Below are positions 32,835 to 41,816 of a stretch of DNA of 64,000 nt, in pieces. The stretch is taken from assembly GCA_964350695.1 (NCBI GenBank), contig CAYGKM010000009.1:21106-85105 (forward strand). Reading direction: 5' to 3'. The DNA is from TMED27 sp964350695. GTDB lineage: Bacteria; Pseudomonadota; Alphaproteobacteria; Micavibrionales; Micavibrionaceae. The position numbers and the translations under genes were made by a program. The notes beneath the pieces were generated by a model, which saw only the letters and a program-made list of their open reading frames with translations, searched no databases and was not told where the DNA came from. Each line of letters starts with the position of its first letter. Position 1 is the stretch's first letter.

Positions 32835-34262
32835 TTAACCTGCCATCAGGATATCATGGTCAAGTTCGGCCTTGCCGAGGCCAAAGCGTCCGTCAAAGCT
32901 ACGGAAGATGGCTTCGGCTTTGTCGAAGGTTTCCTGATATTCATCATCGGGATCGCTGTCTGCTACGATGCCGCCGCCGACTTGGAAGGATACATTTTGC
33001 CCTTCATAGACAAGTGTGCGGATGAGGATGGAGCTGTCCATATTGCCATCAAAGCCGATAAAGCCCATGGAGCCGCAGTACGGCCCGCGGCGGGTGGGCT
33101 CAAGTTCCTCGATGATTTCCTGCGCGCGGATTTTCGGCGCGCCGGTGATTGATCCGCCGGGGAAACAGCTTTCGAGGAGGTCTATCGCGGTTTTGTTTTT
33201 TTTCAGCGTGCCTTTGATGGTGGAGACAAGGTGGTGGACGCTGGCGAAACTTTCGAGTTTGCACAGCTCGGTGACGGTAATGGATTTCGCGAGGCAGACT
33301 TTCGAGAGGTCGCTTCGCATGAGATCCACGATCATGGTGTTTTCGGCGCGGTCTTTTTCGCTGTTTTGCAACTCTTCGCGATATTTCGCATCCATCGAGG
33401 CGCTGCCGGATTTTGGCCGCGTGCCTTTGATTGGCCTTGTTTCAACATGGCCGTCTTTGACGGTCAGGAAGCGTTCCGGCGAAGCGGAAGAGATTTTGAT
33501 ATTGCCGCAATTCATATAGGCGGCAAACGGCGCGGGGTTGACCACGCGCATGTTCAGATAATGCGCGAAGGGTTCAAAGCCTTCGGGAAGCTCGGCATCG
33601 AAGCGCTGTGAAAGGTTGGCTTGGAAGATATCGCCGTCTTTAATGTATTCAACGACTTTGGCGACCATATCTATGTATTCATCGGATTCGAAGTTTGATT
33701 GCCAATCCAGATCGGCGCCTTCAAAAGCAGGCAAGGGCGCGGGGTTGCCGACAAGGCCGAGGATGTAATCCTGTTTCTTGCGGGCGTTGTGATAGCTGTC
33801 TGCGTGGGTGATGATCCATGCTTGGTTCTTTTGGTGATCGAAGGCCATGACCTGATCGTAAATCCCGACCGCCATATCCGGCATATCGGGGTTGTGGGTT
33901 GCATCATCGGGCAGGTCTTCGAGGTCGCGGCCCATATCATAGCCAAAAAAGCCCGCAACGCCGCCCTGGAATGGCGGCAGACCGCGCGCGGTCTCTGCCT
34001 CGGGGATCCAGTGTTTCAGGCGCTGCTTTACGATGTCAAAGGCTTTGCCTTCGACCTGTTTTTGCTCTTCCCAATTGGTGAGCGTGACCTGACCGTCTTT
34101 GGATTCAATGGTTTCGATAGGGTGCGAGACGACAAAGGAATAGCGCGCATTCGGGTGGCCGAGATCGGCGCTGTCAAACAGAAGGCTGTAGGGCAGATGT
34201 GATAGCGCCGCAAAAATCTTTAAGGGGTCTTTATGTTCTAATTCGCGTATAAAAGGCGTCAT
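32835..34262 (-). CDS. pabB: Aminodeoxychorismate synthase component I
   Basis: Chorismate-using enzyme that forms aminodeoxychorismate with ammonia from PabA. It has 475 residues, with an N-terminal TrpE-like region and a C-terminal chorismate-binding domain. ETRPIKGTRPK has Lys279 at the position where PabB uses a covalent Lys and anthranilate synthase has Ala, so PabB is favoured over TrpE. SGSASMDAKY, ENTMIVDLMRSDLS, FPGGSITGAPK and QVGGGIVADSDP are also visible. It is first in pabB-pabA-pabC-LOG. Confidence 0.92.
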   Translation of the reverse strand: MTPFIRELEHKDPLKIFAALSHLPYSLLFDSADLGHPNARYSFVVSHPIETIESKDGQVTLTNWEEQKQVEGKAFDIVKQRLKHWIPEAETARGLPPFQGGVAGFFGYDMGRDLEDLPDDATHNPDMPDMAVGIYDQVMAFDHQKNQAWIITHADSYHNARKKQDYILGLVGNPAPLPAFEGADLDWQSNFESDEYIDMVAKVVEYIKDGDIFQANLSQRFDAELPEGFEPFAHYLNMRVVNPAPFAAYMNCGNIKISSASPERFLTVKDGHVETRPIKGTRPKSGSASMDAKYREELQNSEKDRAENTMIVDLMRSDLSKVCLAKSITVTELCKLESFASVHHLVSTIKGTLKKNKTAIDLLESCFPGGSITGAPKIRAQEIIEELEPTRRGPYCGSMGFIGFDGNMDSSILIRTLVYEGQNVSFQVGGGIVADSDPDDEYQETFDKAEAIFRSFDGRFGLGKAELDHDILMAG

Positions 34263-34448
34263 AGTTTTTTACTCTCCTGCACGCTTTATGGCGCTTCCCT
34301 GCACGGTCTTGCCTGATTTTTCTTGTGTATATTGCTTATAGCGCAATTTGTTATATTCGGCAAAACTTATAAAGCTCTCCTTTATCTTCCCGATTCGCGG
34401 GTGCTAAGGGGACTCAATAATGAAAACTGTCCACAGGGCGGCTTATCC

Positions 34449-34475
34449 TTGACTTTGTTGTCATAAGAATATAAT
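34449..34475 (+). promoter_or_regulatory. Probable promoter for the 34522 gene
   Basis: TTGACT (34449-34454) and a perfect TATAAT (34470-34475) with a 15-base spacer. It lies in the 259-base gap between divergent pabB and the orphan gene, and would give a leader of about 40 bases. Nothing else definite was seen in that gap. Confidence 0.5.
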
Positions 34476-34521
34476 AAGACATAATTCATATTTACTTATA
34501 TTTTAAAATGGGGCGTCCGCT

Positions 34522-35649
34522 ATGGGTTTGCTTGAAAAATTAACACAACAATTTGAGGCCGTTGATCCTCTTGGAGATAACCTTAGGGGCGCGGCAGAGG
34601 CTTTAATGGGGGACGCCCTCGAGGCGCACCGTCTTTATGCATCAAGCCGCGAGCAAGCGTCTGTTCTTCTTCCTTTGTTAATAGAAGAATATGAGCAGCA
34701 TCAAGAGTCCTATCTCGCTCTTAAAAAACCGTCTAAGCGCAAAAAAGGTCATTCTGAGTTCAAGAAACGCCAAGATGGGCATATCACTGCGCAGGATTCT
34801 TTTGAAAAAGCCCTGAATTCTCAAGTTGAAACACGGGCGCGGCATCTTGCCCGCTATATGATGATGCAAGGGCATGACAAACATTTTGAAGCTGCGGCGA
34901 ATGTTTTAAGAGAGCATTTGAAAACGGTTCATAGAATTGGCGTAATGCAGCGCTTTACGGGTTGGAGAAAAGGCAAGTCTGCGGATGATTTACGTTTAGA
35001 GGCCGCTGTTAGTCTTCAAGCGAAGTTGGATCAGGTTCTGGGGCATAACAAAGCCGCGATTGAGGCTGTTAAAGGTAAGATTGAAGAATTTACTTTGGAG
35101 TTGTTTGAATCGGATCAGATGAAAGCCAGAAAAGCCAAGGTTATTAGCACCGGAGAATCATTAAACGAATTGAGTTTCGGTATGCTGGAGCACTTCATTG
35201 CGATGAAAAAAATTCGTGAGGATATTGTAAAAATCACTAATCGCACGGGATTAAGCCATTCTCATGTACCGCAAGCGATGAAGAGCGATGGTTTGACGGT
35301 CTTTGATATGGACGCGCTGGTTGAGCGTTTTAATAACGAGCTTAGCCACAAGAAGGTTGCAGATAGAATATTAGACGGTGAAGCGCGTTTGGGGCAAACA
35401 GACGCTGATCGCAAAGAAGGTTTAAGGCCTGTTTTGGCGCCGTTTATGAAGGCCGAGGAAGATGCTGTCGACGCGATTGAGCGGATTTTTAAGGCGGCTA
35501 ATGGTGGTGCAGCGTTGCCGCCTGTCCCTGAGGTTTCAGGTAAAGCCGCAAAGGTCTCCCCTCCTATAAAAAGTCCTGAACTGGAAGAAATCTCTGCGCG
35601 TCTTCGTAAGATTCTGAACTCTCCGGATGATGGTCCGGGCTTGGGCTAA
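34522..35649 (+). CDS. Orphan helical protein, 375 aa
   Basis: An unrecognised, mostly helical and highly charged soluble protein. There is a basic patch at about 73-85 (KKPSKRKKGHSEFKKRQ), long amphipathic helices through 90-300, and a Pro/Lys-rich tail ending SPELEEISARLRKIL. The N-terminus (MGLLEKLTQQFEAVD) has no signal. It shares the last four bases with the convergent helicase gene (CTAA serves both stops). No enzyme motif was found. Confidence 0.6.
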   Translation: MGLLEKLTQQFEAVDPLGDNLRGAAEALMGDALEAHRLYASSREQASVLLPLLIEEYEQHQESYLALKKPSKRKKGHSEFKKRQDGHITAQDSFEKALNSQVETRARHLARYMMMQGHDKHFEAAANVLREHLKTVHRIGVMQRFTGWRKGKSADDLRLEAAVSLQAKLDQVLGHNKAAIEAVKGKIEEFTLELFESDQMKARKAKVISTGESLNELSFGMLEHFIAMKKIREDIVKITNRTGLSHSHVPQAMKSDGLTVFDMDALVERFNNELSHKKVADRILDGEARLGQTDADRKEGLRPVLAPFMKAEEDAVDAIERIFKAANGGAALPPVPEVSGKAAKVSPPIKSPELEEISARLRKILNSPDDGPGLG

Positions 35650-38432
35650 CCCAAAAATTCTTTAATATTCTCGACGACCTCTTTAAGGCCGCATTTCACC
35701 ACTTCCGCATCTTTGGGGAAGGCGGTTTGCAGGCGTGTCGGTAGCATGGGGTCGAGCATCACGAACACGCCTTTATCGGTGCCGCGGCGGATGAGGCGTC
35801 CGAAGGCTTGTTTGAGTTTTAATCTCGTAATCATTTCATCATATGTGCGCCCGCCGAATGCCTCGCGGCGCGCTTTGTGCAAAATGGTGGGTCTGGGCCA
35901 CGGCGTGCGGTTGAAAACTATGAGTTTTAGGCTTTCTCCGGGGACGTCCACGCCGTCTCGGATGGCGTCAGTGCCGAGCAGGCATGATTTTTCATCCTCG
36001 CGGAACATATCCACCAATGTGCCGGTGTCGATGTCATCGACATGCTGTGAATATAGCGGGATGCCGCGTTGCTCAAGGTCGCCTGCGATGCGTTCATGCA
36101 CCGCGCGCAGGCGGGATATGGCGGTGAAGAGGCCGAGCGCACTGCCGCCGCTGGCATCGAATAATGCGCGGTATGCGCCCGCCACTTGGTCGAGGCTGTC
36201 TTTGCGCACGTCATTGACGATAAAGATTTTGGTTTGTTTCGCGTAATCAAACGGCGAGCTGAAGCTGTTCATGGTGGTTTGCCCCGCCATATAGGCTGCG
36301 CCGCTGCGGGCATCGGCGGCATGCCAGTCTGCGGCTTCGTCGGCGCTGCTATCGCGCAGCGTGGCGGAGGTCACCGCCATGCCGTGTACATGCGGGGTGA
36401 TGCTGAGGGCGAAGGGCTTCATGGGGTCTGTATGGTGGCGGTAATAGCCGACATCAACCGCTTGCCCGTCAATGCGCTCAATCTCCATCCAATCGACGAA
36501 TTCAGGTAAGGGCGAGGGCTGCGCCTGCCCCTTATCAAGGTTTTCCAGCATCAATATCCATGCCTGCAGGGTAAAGGTTGCGCGGCGTTCCAAGGATTGG
36601 CTGACGGCTTCGAGGCGCTTGCGGGTATCGGTATCAAGATAGCCTTCATCCTCGGCGAGTTTTTTCGCGAATATCTGCGCCAGTTCCTTCATTGGTTTTT
36701 GCAGGGCAATCAGCGCGGATTTGAGCTTGCGCGCGCGCTCAAGCAGTTCTTCTGCTACGGGAAACAGGTGGGTTTCAAGGGAATACGGGCCATCGCGTCC
36801 GTCGGCACGGGCAAAAACCTGGCGGTAAATCTCGGCCATGAAATGTTCTGTAGGGCCGCTCGGCGCGCCGTCTTTAAGTCTGCGTGTCCATCCATCCATG
36901 GGCAGGCATTCCGCGGCCATCAAGATTTTGCGCAGGGCTTCGTCGGCGTCTTGCATACCTTCAGAGAGGTCTTCGGCACGGCGTTTCAGGCCGCGTGCGC
37001 GGGACTTTCTGCGCCCGCCTTCATTGCCCAGAATCCACCGCCTTAGGTCGCGGGTTTCGCGGGCGGAGAGATGCGCGGCGAAGGCGCTGTCTGCGGCATC
37101 GAAAAGATGGTGGCCTTCATCGAACACGTAGCGGCTGGGCATATCTTCGCCCGGCGTTGCAAGCGCGGAGGAGATCATCACCAACGCATGGTTTGCCACA
37201 ACGATACGCGCACGCTGGCTTTTGCGGATGGCGCTTTCGACGAAGCATTTATGGTAGTGATCGCAGGCGGAGTAGACGCACTCGCCGCGCCGATCCGCCA
37301 TGCCGCTTGTATAACGATAGCCCAAAAGACCGTTGAGCCAGCCGGGGTAGTCGCCGCCTGTCAGGTCGCCGTCTTTGGTGGCGGCCGTCCAGCGCGCCAT
37401 GATCCCTGCGGCAATGACCGCGCCGATATCTTTGGCAATAGACGCGCCAGCGGCGGTTTCTTCGAGGTTTAGGAGGCAGAGATAATTCTCGCGCCCCTTT
37501 CGCGTGGCGACATGGGCCTCTTTAAGCTCAGGGTTGGGGTAGAGGCGATCAAGCTCTTGGTCGATCTGGCGCTGCAGGTTTTTGGTGTAGGTGGAAATCC
37601 ACACCGTGCCTTTGTTTTTCTCTGCCCATACGCTTGCGGGCGCAAGGTAGCCGAGGGTTTTGCCTACGCCCGTTCCCGCTTCGGCGAGCACGACATTGGG
37701 CTGGCCTTCATCTTTGATGGGGGCGAAGGCGGCGGTGATGGCGGTTGTGTAATCGACTTGCGGCTGGCGCTGCTCCGCGTCATGCCCCAGAAGCGCTTGC
37801 AGGCGCTCACGCGCTTCATCTTCCGTCACAGGCTCTTGGCTTGCGGGGGCGGGGGGCGCATCTTCCACCCATTCTGGCAGGTTCTTCCAGACATTCAGGT
37901 CTGTTTTAGAGTTTACGGGCACGGCCTTATCATATGTTTGTCCGAGGGCTTCGAAGATAAAGGGCGTCCATGCCCATCCATTGCCGTTGAGGCCCATAAC
38001 GCCCGCAATTTCAAGCGGCGGGGCTTTGTCTTTATGGGGGTCGTTTTGCAAATCCTCCAGAAGCGCGCGGGTGATATCCATGAGTGTGAGGGGCGCGTCT
38101 TCCGGACTTTCGGGTTCCACCATGCCGAGCGCCTTGCACAGGCCGTTGACGGTGGGGGTGGCGAACTCCCCCGGATGGACGAACGCGAATAGCTCCAGCA
38201 CATCAAAGGCGTAAAATTCTGCATCGTGTCCAAGCCGCCCGCGCGTATAGGGCGCGTGACAGACAAGGACGGGTTTTTTGTGGATAAGCGCTTTGGCCTG
38301 CGCGTGGGGCAGGGTTTTGATCTCGCCCTCATCGCTGAGGATATAGGCCTGCTTCGCATTCAATGTGAGTGCGGGGATGTCGGGCAGCGCGATGGCTGCG
38401 GCCGCAGATGCTTGTGGAGCAGGGGAATCCAT
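35646..38432 (-). CDS. ATP-dependent helicase, DinG/XPD-type with Fe-S cluster
   Basis: A 928-residue superfamily 2 helicase. An N-terminal region of about 220 residues precedes Walker A (AEAGTGVGKTLGYLAPA, about 240-256). A Cys in RENYLCLLNLEE and three more in RRGECVYSACDHYHKCF form the four-Cys set of XPD/DinG 4Fe-4S helicases. Then come VFDEGHHLFDAAD (DEAH-type box, about 440) and the C-terminal motifs LLGTDAIRDGVDVPGE and QAFGRLIRRGTDKG. It is probably a 5'-3' DNA helicase acting on R-loops or repair intermediates. The N-terminal region is not a recognisable DnaQ exonuclease. Confidence 0.9.
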   Translation of the reverse strand: MDSPAPQASAAAAIALPDIPALTLNAKQAYILSDEGEIKTLPHAQAKALIHKKPVLVCHAPYTRGRLGHDAEFYAFDVLELFAFVHPGEFATPTVNGLCKALGMVEPESPEDAPLTLMDITRALLEDLQNDPHKDKAPPLEIAGVMGLNGNGWAWTPFIFEALGQTYDKAVPVNSKTDLNVWKNLPEWVEDAPPAPASQEPVTEDEARERLQALLGHDAEQRQPQVDYTTAITAAFAPIKDEGQPNVVLAEAGTGVGKTLGYLAPASVWAEKNKGTVWISTYTKNLQRQIDQELDRLYPNPELKEAHVATRKGRENYLCLLNLEETAAGASIAKDIGAVIAAGIMARWTAATKDGDLTGGDYPGWLNGLLGYRYTSGMADRRGECVYSACDHYHKCFVESAIRKSQRARIVVANHALVMISSALATPGEDMPSRYVFDEGHHLFDAADSAFAAHLSARETRDLRRWILGNEGGRRKSRARGLKRRAEDLSEGMQDADEALRKILMAAECLPMDGWTRRLKDGAPSGPTEHFMAEIYRQVFARADGRDGPYSLETHLFPVAEELLERARKLKSALIALQKPMKELAQIFAKKLAEDEGYLDTDTRKRLEAVSQSLERRATFTLQAWILMLENLDKGQAQPSPLPEFVDWMEIERIDGQAVDVGYYRHHTDPMKPFALSITPHVHGMAVTSATLRDSSADEAADWHAADARSGAAYMAGQTTMNSFSSPFDYAKQTKIFIVNDVRKDSLDQVAGAYRALFDASGGSALGLFTAISRLRAVHERIAGDLEQRGIPLYSQHVDDIDTGTLVDMFREDEKSCLLGTDAIRDGVDVPGESLKLIVFNRTPWPRPTILHKARREAFGGRTYDEMITRLKLKQAFGRLIRRGTDKGVFVMLDPMLPTRLQTAFPKDAEVVKCGLKEVVENIKEFLG

Positions 38433-38548
38433 ATGTTATTGACTATCAGTTTTTGAAGCGGTAAGAAAGCGGGTCGGAAATAAAAAGCTTGCATAGTTTT
38501 GTTTTACATATTATAAAATGTGAAGAATTTGAACAAGGAGAATTAAAA

Positions 38549-38794
38549 ATGAAAGAACTTGGTAAAGGTTTTGCGGCAGCTTTTGATGTCGCGAGTTATT
38601 ACGCTTGGAATTTTAAAGATAAAGGCGGTATTGCTCAGAAAGAGGCCGCTTTTAAAACGGCGGTTCCTGACGCAGAAGAAAGAGCGGCATTAAGAGAACA
38701 GGCGGCTACTCTTCTTTTTGGCGGTGGTAAAGAAGGTGGATCTTTCTTTAACAAACGAGTTGGTGCGCCCAGTCCTGCCGATTCTGTGAGTTAA
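38549..38794 (+). CDS. Small hypothetical protein, 81 aa
   Basis: AAGGAG lies nine bases before the ATG, so this start is preferred over one 60 bases upstream. The protein begins MKELGKGFAAAFDVASYY, contains a charged helical middle (ERAALREQAATLLFGGG) and ends in a polar Pro/Ser tail. It has no signal or membrane segment. It is divergent from the helicase gene. Function unknown. Confidence 0.6.
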   Translation: MKELGKGFAAAFDVASYYAWNFKDKGGIAQKEAAFKTAVPDAEERAALREQAATLLFGGGKEGGSFFNKRVGAPSPADSVS

Positions 38795-38795
38795 T

Positions 38796-38813
38796 CATCC
38801 CTTCGGCGGGATG
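38796..38813 (+). terminator. Short hairpin after the 81-aa gene
   Basis: CATCCC (38796-38801) and GGGATG (38808-38813) with a six-base loop, starting three bases past the stop. Only a short T-run follows, so by itself it is a weak terminator; the second hairpin at 38863 is stronger. Confidence 0.4.
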
Positions 38814-38862
38814 AAAATTTCCGCCGCTTCACTTGGGATGCTTTCCAGATATACACTTTGAG

Positions 38863-38892
38863 ACGGGAACGCGAACGCTGTTCCCGTTTTTT
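38863..38892 (+). terminator. Rho-independent terminator
   Basis: ACGGGAAC (38863-38870) pairs with GTTCCCGT (38880-38887), followed by five further T. It lies 70 bases after the 81-aa gene and about 100 bases before the nitroreductase gene. Confidence 0.8.
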
Positions 38893-38988
38893 GTTCTACG
38901 ATCTTCTTAATCTTGATCGCCAATCTTTATTCATTGATTTGCGCAGTCCTTTTCGCCATATCTGTCAGGGTAGAATAAAGGATATAGC

Positions 38989-39654
38989 ATGGACATGATT
39001 GCAGGAAAAAAAGCCCCTGAAGTATTGGATTATTTATTAAAGCGCCGCAGCGTAAAGGCCGAGGACTTAACTGCGCCTTCTCCCAGCGCGGCCCAGCTTG
39101 AGCAGATTTTGAGCGCCGCCAGCCGCGTGCCCGATCATGGGAAATTGTGTCCGTTTTATTATCTTGTATTTGAGGGCGATGCCCGCGCGAAAGCGGGGGA
39201 TATCATCGCGGAGGCTTATGTGGCGGCGAACCCGTCGGCAGAAGCCGCCCAAATTGAACGCGAAAGGACGCGTTTTAGCCGCGTACCTCTGGTTGTGGGC
39301 ATTATTCACCGCGCGCGGATGAGCAAAAACCCGCGCTGGGAACAGATGTTAACCTGCGGCGCGGCGGCGCAGAATTTCCTGCTGGCGTGCAACGCGCTGG
39401 GTTTTGGCGCGCAGTGGCTGACGGAGTGGTATGCGTATGATGAGAATGTGCGGAGCGGTTTAGGGCTTGATGATACGGATATTGTCGCGGGGTTTATGTG
39501 CGTGGGGAGTGTATCTGCGCAGCCAGAGGAGCGCGATCGTCCAGATTTGGATTTAATCGTTAATCATTGGGAGCAGGGGGCTGCGCTTAAAAAAGGTGAT
39601 GAATACAGCCGCGAGAAATTCGGCTATCCGCCTTTGGGGTTTAAGCGGAGTTAA
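38989..39654 (+). CDS. Nitroreductase family protein
   Basis: FMN-dependent nitroreductase-type oxidoreductase of the short YdjA-like kind, 221 residues. LDYLLKRRSVKAEDL carries the Arg-Arg-Ser flavin contact, AASRVPDHGKLCPFYY gives the phosphate-contact loop, and CGAAAQNFLLACNALGFG with the Trp after it is the usual helix of the family. A physiological substrate cannot be named. AAGGAT lies before the ATG. Its stop shares TTAA with the convergent orphan gene. Confidence 0.88.
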   Translation: MDMIAGKKAPEVLDYLLKRRSVKAEDLTAPSPSAAQLEQILSAASRVPDHGKLCPFYYLVFEGDARAKAGDIIAEAYVAANPSAEAAQIERERTRFSRVPLVVGIIHRARMSKNPRWEQMLTCGAAAQNFLLACNALGFGAQWLTEWYAYDENVRSGLGLDDTDIVAGFMCVGSVSAQPEERDRPDLDLIVNHWEQGAALKKGDEYSREKFGYPPLGFKRS

Positions 39655-40286
39655 GGCTCTCTTACCCAGCCAAATTTTTCATCTTCCCTGGTTACATTTG
39701 GCGCGTTTCTTTCCGTGGGAGCTGCGGGCGGCGCTTCAGAGCGGGCGGCTTCCATAATTTTTTGTGCCACTTCAAACTTCTCAAGACGTCTCATCGCCGT
39801 TTTGGGTTTGTGCTTGATGTCTTCGGCTTTTAAATCTTCGAACTCTCTTATGGCCACTTCAGTCTCGTTGATGAACTCTTTCCACTCATCTAAAGTCATG
39901 GGAGCATCGCAAAGTGCGGTATCAAAGACATAGGTTTCACCATCTGATGCCATGGTCGCGGCGGCTTCGTGGTGGATCCATTCATTGGGTTTATCAAAGG
40001 TAACGCGCGCAGTTAAAGCGTTTAAGCCTCTTTCGGTTAAAATGCTCTGCACGAGCGATCTTCTTGATTCACAACCATTGTCGGCATATTTGTTTGTCAT
40101 GAAGTCTGCGTTTTTTAGTTGCCTGAACAAGTCTTGTACTTCTCTCGGCGTAAAAGGCTTGTTGTTGTTTTCCCAGGCATCATCAAGGAAGCTTTTGAAG
40201 GCGCGATGGTAGGAGTCACCTTCCAAATCAAGTTCGAATTTTTGGCGCCCGTTAGAGTCTGTAAATGCGTTTTTTATATTTGTCAT
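39651..40286 (-). CDS. Orphan hypothetical protein, 211 aa
   Basis: A soluble, charged protein, probably alpha/beta. Segments are RQKFELDLEGDSYHRAFKSF, FTPREVQDLFRQLKNADFM, TARVTFDKPNEWIHHEAAAT and ETYVFDTALCDAPMTLDEW. The C-terminus is helical and Pro-rich. It is followed on the same strand by no gene; the next orphan upstream (40343-40855) is co-directional. Its composition is AT-richer than the nitroreductase gene. No motif identifies a function. Confidence 0.55.
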   Translation of the reverse strand: MTNIKNAFTDSNGRQKFELDLEGDSYHRAFKSFLDDAWENNNKPFTPREVQDLFRQLKNADFMTNKYADNGCESRRSLVQSILTERGLNALTARVTFDKPNEWIHHEAAATMASDGETYVFDTALCDAPMTLDEWKEFINETEVAIREFEDLKAEDIKHKPKTAMRRLEKFEVAQKIMEAARSEAPPAAPTERNAPNVTREDEKFGWVREP

Positions 40287-40342
40287 GATAATATTTATAT
40301 ATGCTTATTATGGTAAATACAAATGTTTTTTATAGGGGGATA

Positions 40343-40855
40343 TTAGCACTGCCCATAGGGGGCGAGCCAGCTTGTTTCCGGGTTGGCTGTTTCAAAGGCC
40401 TGCTTCAAGTGCATTTTAAGGGCTGCGTTGCGCAGCGCAAGATTATAATTAGGGGCGACGCCTACTGACCCATCGGACATTTTCACCATGGTCATCGACT
40501 TACCGTTTGTGTCGGCGCGGCACACATCCACGTCTACAACGTGTTTTCCCGCCATTTCTTTTGTGCGTTTTTTGTGAAAGCCGGGGCCTTCTTTGATGAT
40601 GTTGATTTGATTGGCCAGTCCTAAATCATGTTCGGTCCGGTCGGGTGTGATCCAGATAAAGTGCTTACCATCGTCTGTTTTTTTGTATTTGTGTGCGCCG
40701 ATATGCATAATCGCGGAGTGGCTTAGTTCTTTGTTTAGACGTCTGAAATCCTTGGGGGAGAGATGTGCTTGTCCTATGCAAAAGTCTTCAAACTCTTGTA
40801 ACTGTTGCAATATTTGCTGTTTTTTCTTTTCTTTTGTACCAAAACCGAAAATCAT
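40343..40855 (-). CDS. Orphan hypothetical protein, 170 aa
   Basis: The start is supported by GGAG upstream. A basic N-terminus (GFGTKEKKKQQILQQLQEF) precedes a mixed domain with HIGAHKYKKTDDGKHF, IWITPDRTEHDLGL and VDVDVCRADTNGKSMTMV, then SVGVAPNYNLALRNAALKMHL. The protein ends in Cys. It may form a small operon with the 39651 gene (56-base gap). No known domain is recognised. Confidence 0.55.
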   Translation of the reverse strand: MIFGFGTKEKKKQQILQQLQEFEDFCIGQAHLSPKDFRRLNKELSHSAIMHIGAHKYKKTDDGKHFIWITPDRTEHDLGLANQINIIKEGPGFHKKRTKEMAGKHVVDVDVCRADTNGKSMTMVKMSDGSVGVAPNYNLALRNAALKMHLKQAFETANPETSWLAPYGQC

Positions 40856-40951
40856 AAATATCTACTCCACATAGCCATCTTCTTTAATAATAACGGGGTA
40901 AATCTTAATTTATGATAAATTTATGTAAAATTTTATCTATCTATTAAATTA

Positions 40952-40980
40952 TTGACATAAAACTATATTTTTTGTATTTA
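40952..40980 (+). promoter_or_regulatory. Possible promoter placing transcription start at the 40986 ATG
   Basis: A perfect TTGACA (40952-40957), a 17-base spacer and TATTTA (40975-40980). The ATG begins five bases after the -10, so the expected start of the transcript falls on or next to it and there is no room for a ribosome binding site. The -10 is only a partial match. Confidence 0.45.
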
Positions 40981-40985
40981 AATGC

Positions 40986-41816
40986 ATGGAAAATTCAGTT
41001 GTACCCGTATCAAACGAAACTTACAGGCAGATGCTCATCAAAAAATATTTTGATGGGTTTTGCTCTTTAGATTCTGCCGATCAAGGGCTTAAAGATCGTG
41101 TCGAAGCCCTGAGTGGTCAGATTACCGAAAAATATGACAATGTTCTTGCGGGTGTATTTATCGAATATGCAATTGCCGCGGAAAATGCGCGCGATGGTAT
41201 TGCACCGGATGCAAATGCCATTATTACGCATGGATTTTTGATAGGGCTTAATCCTTTTCTTTCGGCGCGGGGCGAGGCGGGCGTTGATCTGGATGATTTC
41301 TTTCAATGGTCTTCGGCCGGGCCGTCTTCCATGGAGGAGATTCTGAGCCAAAGCCTTACAATCAGAAACCGCGCTCTATCAGAGCTTTTGAAGTGTGTGC
41401 CGAAGCTTGTCGAGGGCAAACTCTCGCCCGGATATCTTTTATTTGCGTATTACAATGATCAGAGAATTCTAGATCGTCTCATTGGGTCTTCGCCGTTGTT
41501 TGACACTGCGGAGCATCCTGTTCTGGAGTTGTTTAAAAAACATTTGGATGTGGATGATAAGGAAGAGTTTGCCCGTTTACGCACAGCTATGGCAGAGCTT
41601 GCGCAGCCTGTTTTTGCCATGCGCCGAAAGCTACAGGAGAACGTGTTGTTACATGGTTTTTCTGAAAAGGCGCAGGGTTTAGTGCCTTCGCCGCATTCAC
41701 GTTCTTATGACACTCTTTTGCCGATGCGGGCGCAGGCGTGCCTGAACGTGATGGGGTTTAAGCAAATGGTGAGTTTGGACAATCATCCGGTTGAGCTTGA
41801 TATTGGCAGGGGTTAA
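40986..41816 (+). CDS. Orphan hypothetical protein, 276 aa
   Basis: An unrecognised helical soluble protein. Segments include QMLIKKYFDGFCSLDSADQG, EKYDNVLAGVFIEYAIAAEN, SLTIRNRALSELLKCVPKLV and PVFAMRRKLQENVLLHGFS. No signal, repeats or catalytic motif was seen. It probably has a leaderless transcript (promoter at 40952-40980). The stop shares TTAA with convergent lysS. Confidence 0.6.
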   Translation: MENSVVPVSNETYRQMLIKKYFDGFCSLDSADQGLKDRVEALSGQITEKYDNVLAGVFIEYAIAAENARDGIAPDANAIITHGFLIGLNPFLSARGEAGVDLDDFFQWSSAGPSSMEEILSQSLTIRNRALSELLKCVPKLVEGKLSPGYLLFAYYNDQRILDRLIGSSPLFDTAEHPVLELFKKHLDVDDKEEFARLRTAMAELAQPVFAMRRKLQENVLLHGFSEKAQGLVPSPHSRSYDTLLPMRAQACLNVMGFKQMVSLDNHPVELDIGRG

